From contig DASRZI010000482.1 of assembly GCA_035686605.1 (NCBI GenBank), positions 1 through 10,414 of the forward strand: a stretch of 10,414 nucleotides of DNA, in the 5' to 3' direction. The stretch is from UBA11865 sp035686605 (GTDB taxonomy: Bacteria; Chloroflexota; Anaerolineae; Promineifilales; Promineifilaceae). The notes beneath the pieces were generated by a model that worked only from the letters and a program-made list of their open reading frames with translations, was not told the DNA's origin and did no database searches. Numbering within the stretch: position 1 is the first letter of the stretch; each line of letters starts with the position of its first letter. Positions 1-6,324 of this stretch are shown here, in pieces. The position numbers and the translations under genes are program-made.

Positions 1-463
1 AGATCAAGATGACTGATCCAGCGAACCAGAAAGGTAGAATTATCAAAATCGGGACGATGAGGCTCTCAATTCGAACGTTAATGTCTTGCGGGGGAATCTC
101 CCATTGGATTGTATACTCTATTCCGTCTCGAATAAGGACGAGTTCCAATAAGTCGCCTGATTCTACCTTTGCAAACGCTTCGAGTTCCCGATCGCTCTCA
201 AAATCTTCGAACGTGTATTCACCAATTCTGATAACCTGGTCACCCACATGGATTGCCGCTTCTTCCCCCTCACATAGCGTGGGATGATCTAGACAGTAGG
301 TTACATCAATGACTGCCCATCGAGAATTAAGGGCAAAACCAGTGTCGACGTACCAGAAGGTGTAATACACAGGGAAGAGGAGGCAAGCGACCAGAACGAG
401 GATAGCGATCGCCACCTGCTTTGGGTCTGCTTTTTGGCGGTTCCTGTTACTTGCCAATTGCAT
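1..463 (-). CDS. Membrane protein with PDZ-like extracytoplasmic domain, N-terminal part (possible sensor)
   Basis: This reading frame stays open from an ATG at 463 to the left edge (154 codons), so the C-terminus is missing. An in-frame TAG lies eight codons upstream and no other start lies between, so the ATG is firm. A weak AGGA stands 12 nt upstream. The protein has a basic N-terminus and a first membrane segment at about residues 18-37. An extracytoplasmic stretch follows with two cysteines (C57, C64) that could form a disulfide. Residues 70-124 look like a degenerate PDZ domain (VGDQVIRIGEYTFEDF, then the strand LLELVLIRDG). A second membrane segment starts near 134. A TM, PDZ-like domain, TM order is known from the input halves of some multi-membrane-span sensor kinases such as ComP-like proteins. 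The output domain is outside the window, so the sensor role is inferred. A membrane-bound PDZ protease is an alternative. Confidence 0.75.
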   Translation of the reverse strand, partial: MQLASNRNRQKADPKQVAIAILVLVACLLFPVYYTFWYVDTGFALNSRWAVIDVTYCLDHPTLCEGEEAAIHVGDQVIRIGEYTFEDFESDRELEAFAKVESGDLLELVLIRDGIEYTIQWEIPPQDINVRIESLIVPILIILPFWFAGSVILI

Positions 464-503
464 ATGCGGATAGCTTCCTGGTTTCTAGAGGTCACTGAGG
501 ATG

Positions 504-547
504 ATAATATGATAACGGCTAAAACCACTCTCGCAACATCATATTAT
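504..547. promoter_or_regulatory. 10-bp perfect inverted repeat in a divergent spacer
   Basis: The arms ATAATATGAT (504-513) and ATCATATTAT (538-547) are exact inverted copies separated by 24 nt. They lie in the 128-bp gap between the divergent genes starting at 463 (minus) and 592 (plus). Each arm contains TATGAT, close to a -10 hexamer, reading toward the other arm, but I find no convincing -35 partner on either strand. A shared operator for both genes is the simplest reading; this is inference. Confidence 0.4.
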
Positions 548-591
548 GAAGAATGTGGTCTATGCCCCGCAGCTTGCAGTAGAATGATGAC

Positions 592-1935
592 ATGACTCGG
601 CGTAAGCTCTTGGCTATGATCGCAATTGGAAGTATCTTGGTCGTCGCTCTCTGTTCGGCCACCTGGTTGTTGTTACCAGATCCCGTCAGTCTGATTCCAC
701 TGCAGATCCGCCTGCGTCTGCCTGAGGACGTCGTAAGCTTCATATCGACACCAATTCCGACAGCTCTTCCTGCGCCGTTAATCACCCCAGCTCAATCTTT
801 GCCAAATCTCGTCCTACTAGACCTACCTACCTCGACGCCGACGCCATCGCCGACTGTCTCTAGACAGATCTCTGAGATACTTCCTGCCACATTTACTCCT
901 GTCGTTGAAGCTTTGGTTGAGGCGAATGCGACAGCGACCACAACGCCAACTCCCAGCCCAACGCCGACGCCCACCTTATACCCCAGTATGGCACTCGAAG
1001 GGCTGAAAGTTATAGCCCAGCAGTTCAATAACTGCGGTCCGGCAAACCTAACCATGGTCCTTAACTATTATGATCAAGAGTTGGATCAGACAGATGTTGG
1101 AAGCGCCTTAAAGCCTCATTATGATGATCGCAATGTCTCTCCAGACGAGATGGCAGCATTTGTACGTGACAATACTGGCCTGGATGCCCAGTATTATGCG
1201 GGAGGGGACATCGAGCTTCTTAAACGGCTGCTGGCTGGAGGATTTCCAGTAATCATCGAAAAAGGCTATCTGCCAAATGACAGTCTAGGTTGGATGGGTC
1301 ACTACTTGACTCTATTTGGTTATGATGACAGCGAACAAAGTTTCGTTGTGATGGATTCGTATTTGGGCCCTTGGGATGGGAGCGGCCGAATTGAGAGTTA
1401 CGAGTCCGTCGAATACCTGTGGGAACACTTCAACAACACATTTATTGTCGTATCCAACCCCGAGGACCAAGAGGAATTGTCCGCCATTCTAGGAGATAAT
1501 TATGCCTCGCCAAACACGATGTGGCTCAGTTCAGCAGTTGCCGCCCAAAGAGCGACCGAAAATGATCCTGATAATGCATATGCCTGGTTTAATCTGGGTA
1601 CAAACCTCACTGAGCTAGCTGATTTAACCGGAAATGTCGAATTCTACGAAAACGCGGCCCTGGCCTATGATCGAGCTCGGGAGTTAGGCCTGCCGTGGCG
1701 GATGCTGTGGTATCAGTTCAAACCATACACAGCCTATCTTGAGGTAGGGCGGATCGACGAGGTTCTTGCATTAACGCTGTCAGCCCAGGATGTTGAAGAG
1801 ACACACCTTTTCCGGGGACACGCCCTTCTTGCGGCTGGTGACGAAAGAGGCGCTGAGCGCTCTTATCGTCGAGCGCTTCAGATTAATCCAAATTACTTGC
1901 TGGCTGAAGCAGCCCTTGCTTCGATTTCTCCATAG
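592..1935 (+). CDS. Anchored C39-like cysteine peptidase with TPR repeats
   Basis: This 447-residue protein is probably displayed on the outer face of the cytoplasmic membrane. Residues 5-28 form a signal anchor after a basic N-terminus; C21 is preceded by VAL, a poor lipobox, so a lipoprotein is unlikely. Residues 50-131 are a Pro/Thr/Ser-rich linker with TPTPSPT-type runs. Residues 136-288 match the Peptidase_C39_2 family: Q143 and C148 in QQFNNCGPANLTM, H237 in GWMGHYLTLFGYDD, and D255 in VVMDSYLGP give a plausible Gln/Cys/His/Asp set, so it may be active. Residues 312-440 form TPR-like helical repeats, the last ending AERSYRRALQINPNY. The start is the first ATG after an in-frame TAG at 580-582; no clear Shine-Dalgarno is seen. 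The substrate is unknown. Unlike bacteriocin-processing C39 domains, it is not fused to an ABC transporter and no transporter is adjacent. Confidence 0.88.
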   Translation: MTRRKLLAMIAIGSILVVALCSATWLLLPDPVSLIPLQIRLRLPEDVVSFISTPIPTALPAPLITPAQSLPNLVLLDLPTSTPTPSPTVSRQISEILPATFTPVVEALVEANATATTTPTPSPTPTPTLYPSMALEGLKVIAQQFNNCGPANLTMVLNYYDQELDQTDVGSALKPHYDDRNVSPDEMAAFVRDNTGLDAQYYAGGDIELLKRLLAGGFPVIIEKGYLPNDSLGWMGHYLTLFGYDDSEQSFVVMDSYLGPWDGSGRIESYESVEYLWEHFNNTFIVVSNPEDQEELSAILGDNYASPNTMWLSSAVAAQRATENDPDNAYAWFNLGTNLTELADLTGNVEFYENAALAYDRARELGLPWRMLWYQFKPYTAYLEVGRIDEVLALTLSAQDVEETHLFRGHALLAAGDERGAERSYRRALQINPNYLLAEAALASISP

Positions 1936-1959
1936 TGCCTTTTGGTTTCGATGCACCCA

Positions 1960-1986
1960 CCGCAAACTAAGGTTGCGGGCAGTTTG
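1960..1986 (+). terminator. Possible weak terminator after the C39 gene
   Basis: Twenty-four nt after the stop, CCGCAA (1960-1965) can pair with TTGCGG (1973-1978). Alternatively CAAACT (1963-1968) can pair with AGTTTG (1981-1986). The two hairpins exclude each other. The following sequence is only mildly T-rich, so this is a weak candidate. Confidence 0.25.
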
Positions 1987-2104
1987 TTGATGCAGATAAT
2001 CAAGACCTCGGAAAATTCACCAATCAGAAGAAAGATAATTGAAGAATTCAATTGCCAAACATGAGAATCAGCAGCATCTTATGTGACATATTTCACTATT
2101 AATT

Positions 2105-2127
2105 TTGAGAAAAATGTGTATTCTCAA
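2105..2127. promoter_or_regulatory. Palindrome TTGAGAA-N9-TTCTCAA
   Basis: A perfect 7-bp inverted repeat with a 9-nt AT-rich spacer lies about 170 nt upstream of the fhs start. Its size resembles a dimeric regulator operator. It is not followed by a T-run, so a terminator is less likely. Which gene it serves and what binds are unknown. Confidence 0.35.
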
Positions 2128-2257
2128 TATGGGTTCACTTGTGCCCAGTTTTTGTGCTGTTAGATTAGTATCGATTAATGCTTCGGGGATAGTCTGTCGA
2201 CGTGACCGCTAGTCAGAAATTGCTTATTGGCAGTTCTGATATGTGATTCAACGCCAA

Positions 2258-2269
2258 CAGGTAGACCTG
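2258..2269. repeat. Short palindrome CAGGT-AG-ACCTG
   Basis: A 5-bp perfect inverted repeat with a 2-nt centre, followed by CTTTT, ends 28 nt before the fhs start and 18 nt before its Shine-Dalgarno. It could be a small operator. At 12 bp it could also be chance. Confidence 0.2.
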
Positions 2270-2287
2270 CTTTTAATGGAGTTGATT

Positions 2288-2293
2288 AGGAGG
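2288..2293 (+). promoter_or_regulatory. Strong Shine-Dalgarno for fhs
   Basis: AGGAGG lies four bases before the ATG at 2298. It is the strongest ribosome binding site in the window and fixes the fhs start. Confidence 0.85.
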
Positions 2294-2297
2294 ACCC

Positions 2298-4076
2298 ATG
2301 AGCAAGATCAATCGTCAATTTCCCGTTCCGTCCGATTTGGACATCGCTCAAGCAGCAAAGCAGCGACCCATCATAGAGATAGCCCAGGAGTTAGGACTTG
2401 AGGAAGAAGACCTGATTCAATTTGGCCGGTACAAAGCCAAGGTTCATTTGGATGTCTTAAAAAAGCTGGCAGACCGGCCAAGCGGCAAATACATTGACGT
2501 CACTGCAATCACCCCAACCCCTCTGGGCGAGGGAAAGACGACCACCGCAATTGGATTGGTCCAGGGATTAGGAGTGATAGGTAAAAATTCAGTCGCCTGC
2601 ATTCGTCAGCCGAGCCAAGGCCCAACATTCGGGATCAAGGGTGGGGCTGCGGGTGGTGGATACAGCCAGGTAATACCAATGGAGGATTTCAATCTCCATT
2701 TAACTGGTGATATTCACGCCATTACCGCCGCCCATAATCTCGTCGCCGCCGCGATTGATTCGCGTTGGTTTCATGAATCCCGGCTGAGCGATGAGAAGCT
2801 GGCTGAAATGGGAATTGAGCGACTTGATATCGATCCATATAACATCACCTGGAACCGGGTTATGGATGTGAATGAGCGTGCGCTCCGCAACATCATATTA
2901 GGTCTAGGTGGTAAATGGGATGGCCTTCCTCGTCAGGGTGGTTTCGATATCACTGTCGCCAGTGAAATAATGGCCATCCTTGCCTTGATCAAGGGTGATG
3001 ATTACTCATCCGCCCTCAAAGATCTTCGGGACCGTTGTGGACGGATGGTCATCGGGACGAGCACAACTGGCAAGCCGATTACAACCGAGGAACTAGGTGT
3101 AGCCGGCGCTGTGACCGTCTTAATGAAAGACGCCATCCATCCCAACTTGATGCAGACCTTAGAAGGACAACCAGCATTTGTCCATGCTGGTCCATTTGCC
3201 AATATCGCCCACGGGAATTCCTCCATAGTAGCTGACCAGGTCGCGCTAAAACTGGGAGATTATGTGGTAACCGAATCTGGTTTCGGTGCTGACATCGGAA
3301 TGGAGAAATTCCTCAACATCAAATGCCGATACTCCGGTTTAACCCCGGATTGCATCGTCATGGTCGCCACGATCCGTGCCTTAAAGATGCACGGAGGCGG
3401 CCCTCGAGTCGTGCCGGGCCGCGAGCTTGATTCAGCCTATACTGAGGAGAATCTTGGTCTGTTGGAAGCCGGTATGCCCAACCTGCAAGCCCACATCCGA
3501 AATGCAAAGCTATTTGGTGTCCCGGTTGTTGTCGCGGTTAATAAATTTAGCGCTGACACCTTGGCCGAGGTTGAATTGGTCAGGCAAGCTTCGATTGCAG
3601 CTGGCGCCGAGACTGCTGCCATGAGCGACCATTGGACAAATGGTGGTGATGGCGCTGTTGAATTGGCAGAGGCTGTAGTAGCTGCTTGTGAACAACCGTC
3701 TGATTTCAAATTCCTATATCCTCTAGATATCAGCATCAAGGAAAAGATCGAGACGATTGCGAAAAAGATTTACAACGCGGATGGCGTAGTTTATGAACCT
3801 CTAGCGGACCGGCAGATCAAGAGCTACGAAGCGAACAACTTCGGTGGACTTCCTATCTGCATGGCCAAGACACACCTAAGCATCTCGCACGATCCATCGT
3901 TGAAAGGCGCGCCTTCTGGTTTCATGCTGCCGGTGAGAGAAGTCCGGGCATCCGTCGGCGCTGGGTTTATCTATCCGCTAATCGGCCAGATGCGTACGAT
4001 GCCTGGTCTCCCAAGCCGTCCGGCGTTTCTCAATGTCGACATTGATGAAGACGGCAAGGTCGTTGGCCTATTCTAG
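2298..4076 (+). CDS. fhs: Formate-tetrahydrofolate ligase
   Basis: This cytoplasmic enzyme makes 10-formyl-tetrahydrofolate from formate, tetrahydrofolate and ATP, feeding one-carbon units into purine and related pathways, or into the methyl branch of acetyl-CoA synthesis where that exists. The P-loop TPTPLGEGKTTT is at residues 72-83. The family signature RQPSQGPTFGIKGGAAGGGY follows, and the second signature VATIRALKMHGG is in the C-terminal half. The C-terminus ends in PGLPSRPAF and a short acidic tail, as in the family. At 592 residues it is about 30 longer than the common bacterial form (about 555-560). The gene is complete, starts at an ATG with a strong Shine-Dalgarno and ends in TAG. 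No other folate gene is adjacent, so it appears to be monocistronic, with hairpins downstream and a long leader upstream. Identity is very secure; whether it serves anabolism or a Wood-Ljungdahl branch cannot be told from this window. Confidence 0.97.
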   Translation: MSKINRQFPVPSDLDIAQAAKQRPIIEIAQELGLEEEDLIQFGRYKAKVHLDVLKKLADRPSGKYIDVTAITPTPLGEGKTTTAIGLVQGLGVIGKNSVACIRQPSQGPTFGIKGGAAGGGYSQVIPMEDFNLHLTGDIHAITAAHNLVAAAIDSRWFHESRLSDEKLAEMGIERLDIDPYNITWNRVMDVNERALRNIILGLGGKWDGLPRQGGFDITVASEIMAILALIKGDDYSSALKDLRDRCGRMVIGTSTTGKPITTEELGVAGAVTVLMKDAIHPNLMQTLEGQPAFVHAGPFANIAHGNSSIVADQVALKLGDYVVTESGFGADIGMEKFLNIKCRYSGLTPDCIVMVATIRALKMHGGGPRVVPGRELDSAYTEENLGLLEAGMPNLQAHIRNAKLFGVPVVVAVNKFSADTLAEVELVRQASIAAGAETAAMSDHWTNGGDGAVELAEAVVAACEQPSDFKFLYPLDISIKEKIETIAKKIYNADGVVYEPLADRQIKSYEANNFGGLPICMAKTHLSISHDPSLKGAPSGFMLPVREVRASVGAGFIYPLIGQMRTMPGLPSRPAFLNVDIDEDGKVVGLF

Positions 4077-4186
4077 ATTCATGATCTAAGCCGGGTTTTC
4101 CTGATTGGTCAATAGTTTAACCATCGCGTGTGCTCAGAATTGGCTCGGGGTGTTAACTCGGGACCAACAGGTGCGGTAAACAGGAG

Positions 4187-4214
4187 TTCCGGTTTCCAGA
4201 TTGGCAAACCGGAA
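4187..4214. repeat. Strong hairpin downstream of fhs
   Basis: TTCCGGTTT (4187-4195) and AAACCGGAA (4206-4214) are perfect inverted copies. The spacer CCAGATTGGC can extend the stem by CCA/TGG with one bulged C. No T-run follows on either strand, so this looks more like a transcript-stabilising or repeat-type hairpin than a terminator. Confidence 0.5.
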
Positions 4215-4232
4215 TACAGAGTAAGATAAAAC

Positions 4233-4264
4233 GACAGCCAACTGTCAATGGACAGCTGGCTGTC
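4233..4264. terminator. Likely terminator of fhs, possibly bidirectional
   Basis: GACAGCCA-A-CTGTC (4233-4246), loop AATG, and GACAG-C-TGGCTGTC (4251-4264) form a 14-position stem with one A-C mismatch. The plus-strand continuation CTTCTCTTATG is pyrimidine-rich rather than a clean T-run. Its place between convergent genes suits a terminator for fhs and perhaps for the opposing unit. Confidence 0.6.
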
Positions 4265-4422
4265 TTCTCTTATGTTTCAACTGCTAGGAGTGCAGATCAG
4301 CAGACTCTGTCTGGATCGTCTGTTATTTGAGGTGGCCCTCAGGGGTGAACCAAGCAGCTACCGGTTTTCAGGAATTTGAACGAACTCTGCTTCGACTCCG
4401 GCAGTAAGCTGGCTTTGATAAA

Positions 4423-5319
4423 CTAGGCGCTTTCTTCAGCGGAGCCAGTGTCGAACGCCACTTTTCTGCCGGTGAGCCAAGCCTTAAGACCCACAGCAAC
4501 AACTGCGACCAAGAATAGCACGTAGAACCAAAGGCGTGGATCATTCCAATCTAGAACTAACTCACCGTCGGAAGGATTACGATCACCAGCAAATCGGGCT
4601 AGGGTGATAAGTTGAAGGGCTCAAAACACCCAGAAAGCCAGAGCCCGGGCTTCGACTCGCCACCAATCCTTTTCGTAGGCCATGTGACCAGCGGCGGTGC
4701 CGATGCCGATCAACCAGGCGCCAATAGCTCGACCGGTTAGTGCTGACAGCTTCCAAGGCCAGAGCAGCTCCCCTGTTTGAACAGGTGCGATGAATAAGGC
4801 AATACCAAGTACGATCATTATAGTCGCCCGTATGATGAGGATTGATCTCAATACCCTAGAAATTGGACGCTGCAGTGGAGGATCGATGCCGGGCACGCGC
4901 AACTGCTTAATCCACTTAATCATCATAGCTATTGGGACAGACGCATAAATGAACAGCCAGACCCACGTTCCTGTTTGGGTAATCAGCTCGAAATCTGAAC
5001 CAAGGTGAAACTTATCTAGGTGAATCAAAGTCGCTATTAAGGTCAGCGCCGTAAACAAAAAGACTGCAGGCACTGCGATTCTTGTCCTGGCCCACAATTT
5101 CTTTCTCGAGCCGATAAATTCAAGCAAGAAACTAGATCAATATGCTGAACCGAGAAAGGCAGCGGTAATCGTCGGACTTATAGTCCACGAAAAAAATTTG
5201 TCAGTCCGTCGGGGCAAGAAAAGCAGCGAAATACCTACCAGGAGCACCAGGATACTGGCAATCAGCAACAAGTTTTTCATGCCAGCCGTTGTTTTCCTGA
5301 ATGGGTCATTCTTCTGCAT
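4423..5319 (-). pseudogene. Multi-pass membrane protein interrupted by two in-frame TGA codons
   Basis: One continuous minus-strand frame of 299 codons runs from the ATG at 5319 to the TAG at 4423-4425, broken only by TGA at 5137-5139 (codon 61) and 4621-4623 (codon 233). The sequence on both sides of each TGA reads as one protein: FLGSAY-TGA-SSFLLEF and ALAFWVF-TGA-ALQLITLARF. About seven or eight hydrophobic segments are visible, including LLLIASILVLLVGISLLFLP, TALTLIATLIHL, WLFIYASVPIAMMI, IMIVLGIALFIAP and YVLFLVAVVAVGL. The start is chosen at codon 7 of a slightly longer frame (ATG at 5337) because AGAGGAG at 5326-5332 sits six bases upstream of it. There is no frameshift and hydrophobicity is retained, so decay, if real, is recent. 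Two independent nonsense changes, recoding, or assembly error are the alternatives. I do not recognise the family. Confidence 0.72.
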
Positions 5320-5405
5320 CTCAAACTCCTCTATCATTCACAGCAATGGGATACGTCAACAATTGATGCACCTTATCTTTATCTTCGGCATGGATCAAGA
5401 GATTC

Positions 5406-5612
5406 GTGCGGTTCGGAAAAACTCAGTCGTGCGGGATACCGGACCATGCTGCACCAACAGACCATGATGGCTGGTCCTTTACACTCCCATCGGGTGCGCA
5501 GCAGGGTGTGAAAATGGAAAACTGGATTGTGTATGGAACTGATTATTGGCTTCAATCGACCGACTGGCTAAAGGGGGTGCTGTCGCCGGTCAATATTGAA
5601 GTTCGGCGCTAA
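5406..5612 (+). CDS. Small unassigned frame, possibly a gene remnant
   Basis: A 68-codon frame with a GTG start fills most of the 271-bp gap between the interrupted membrane gene and ferritin, and its end overlaps the ferritin stop by four bases. It contains a protein-like aromatic stretch (GWSFTLPSGA, ENWIVYGTDYWLQSTDWL) and is rich in Trp. The frame is open for eleven or so codons further upstream to a TGA. I see no clear Shine-Dalgarno and recognise no family. It may be a real small protein, a C-terminal scrap of a lost gene, or chance. Otherwise I see nothing in this gap. Confidence 0.2.
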   Translation: MRFGKTQSCGIPDHAAPTDHDGWSFTLPSGAQQGVKMENWIVYGTDYWLQSTDWLKGVLSPVNIEVRR

Positions 5613-6115
5613 ACGTCTGCGGATACGGCGCTCCCGTGTTGGGGGTTGCGCCGTACGAAATCCTCGACCAGGAGCAGATTACCTCCGGCGAGCTTTATCG
5701 TCTGCAGCAACGTACTCATGGTATCAAGTTCTTCGACCTGTTCGGTGACAAACCACTGGAGAAAACTATTGCTGCTGTGATCGGCATGGGACAGTGACAG
5801 GCTGACAAGATTGTCGATCTGATACGTGACCCTCTTTTCTTGGTCAAGGGCGTATTGAACAGCATCGGCCGGGCCATCGAAATCATTCTTGAGCTCAGAT
5901 ATACCGGGAATTATTGGCTTAACCCCTGATTCCAGCATGAAGTGGACGAATTTCATGGCATGGGTGCGCTCTTCCTCCGATTGCCGGTAGAAAAAACTGG
6001 CCAGCTCAATAAGGCTCATGTCATCAAAATATGCGGCTATGGCGATGTATTGAGCAGAAGCCCCAAATTCGCTCTCAATCTGTACATTAAATGGTTCGAT
6101 CATGGCGTTATTCAT
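5609..6115 (-). CDS. ftnA: Ferritin (FtnA-type iron storage protein)
   Basis: This 168-residue non-haem ferritin would assemble into a 24-subunit shell that oxidises Fe(II) and stores Fe(III) in the cytoplasm. Aligned by eye to E. coli FtnA, the ferroxidase residues are all present: E16 (QIESEFGAS), E49 and H52 (EEERTHAMKF), E93 (DQEKRVTY), Q126 and E129 (FLQWFVTEQVEEL). Length fits the family, and there is no Met haem ligand pattern that would argue for bacterioferritin. The chosen ATG at 6115 has AGGAG 12 bases upstream, slightly far; Met5 would be even further. It lies 209 bp downstream of valS on the same strand, enough for its own promoter. A TATAAA (6238-6243, minus) and an inverted repeat (6170-6195) lie in that gap. 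I see no clear Fur box. The end overlaps the small plus-strand frame by four bases. The gene symbol is by similarity. Confidence 0.94.
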   Translation of the reverse strand: MNNAMIEPFNVQIESEFGASAQYIAIAAYFDDMSLIELASFFYRQSEEERTHAMKFVHFMLESGVKPIIPGISELKNDFDGPADAVQYALDQEKRVTYQIDNLVSLSLSHADHSSNSFLQWFVTEQVEELDTMSTLLQTIKLAGGNLLLVEDFVRRNPQHGSAVSADV

Positions 6116-6169
6116 TGGCTGGTTTTACTCCTTCACGCAATGCTGTGTGGCTAGATGGGTACCCTTCCT

Positions 6170-6195
6170 GATTGGTACGAACATTGCCACCAATC
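6170..6195. promoter_or_regulatory. Inverted repeat upstream of ferritin
   Basis: GATTGGT (6170-6176) and ACCAATC (6189-6195) are perfect inverted copies with a 12-nt spacer, 55-80 bp upstream of the ferritin start. Position and symmetry suit an operator or a 5' leader hairpin. No T-run follows on the minus strand, and the sequence does not resemble the classical Fur box. Confidence 0.35.
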
Positions 6196-6266
6196 ATAAC
6201 CCATGCCTTCCTATTCGGACAAAAATACCAGGATCAATTTATACGATGAGCCATTTTCAATCGCTC

Positions 6267-6286
6267 TGGAACTCGGATGCGTTCCA
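6267..6286 (-). terminator. Small hairpin after valS
   Basis: TGGAAC and GTTCCA form a perfect 6-bp stem with an 8-nt loop, about 40 nt past the valS stop. There is no T-run after it, so termination is doubtful. It is the only hairpin near the valS end that I could find. Confidence 0.25.
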
Positions 6287-6324
6287 ATGGCACACGATTG
6301 TCATGATACGACTTGCGATGAAAT

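Larger units (their letters stand above)
1936..2297. other. 362-bp intergenic region, fhs leader
   Basis: I find no credible gene here. It holds possible hairpins at 1960-1986 just after the C39 gene, a perfect palindrome at 2105-2127, an imperfect hairpin at 2214-2238 (CAGAA/TTCTG outer arms, TGC/GCA inner arms), and a short palindrome at 2258-2269. TTGTGC occurs twice, 13 nt apart, at 2139 and 2152. No strong sigma-70 promoter is evident. I could not match a folate-linked riboswitch (see rejected items). Confidence 0.5.
4077..4422. other. 346-bp convergent intergenic region with hairpins
   Basis: This gap lies between the ends of fhs (plus) and the interrupted membrane gene (minus). I see no gene in it. 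It contains two strong hairpins (4187-4214 and 4233-4264, listed separately) and a smaller one at 4301-4313 (CAGAC, TCT, GTCTG). The rest shows nothing recognisable. Confidence 0.6.

Noticed and set aside
504..513. TATGAT in the inverted repeat as a promoter for the C39 gene
   Set aside because: No acceptable -35 lies 16-18 nt upstream, so I list only the inverted repeat.
920..980. ACGCC-rich short repeats as a possible tandem DNA repeat
   Set aside because: They encode the TP-rich linker with varied codons and no constant unit, so they reflect protein composition.
792..1055. Minus-strand frame rich in Val and Gly opposite the linker of the C39 gene
   Set aside because: Its VGVGVG pattern is simply the reverse complement of the Thr/Pro codon repeats in the real gene.
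2190..2280. ZTP-type riboswitch upstream of fhs, suggested by CGACGTGACCGC near 2199
   Set aside because: Only the short CGTGAC-like piece matches. The conserved downstream GGGGAGC-like element and the CGCC/GGGC part are missing in the right order, so I do not call it.
4423..5319. In-frame TGA codons read as selenocysteine or as genome-wide Trp
   Set aside because: The sites are in hydrophobic membrane segments without redox partners, and I see no convincing hairpin just after either TGA. valS ends naturally at a TGA, and all other genes use TGG for Trp over some fifty positions, so a changed genetic code does not fit.
5298..5337. ATG at 5337 as start of the interrupted membrane gene
   Set aside because: AGAGGAG lies within the first codons of that longer frame, at ideal distance from the ATG at 5319, which is the better start.
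5584..5608. CGCCG/CGGCG hairpin just after the ferritin stop as a terminator
   Set aside because: The stem is only 5 bp with a 15-nt loop and no T-run follows on the minus strand.
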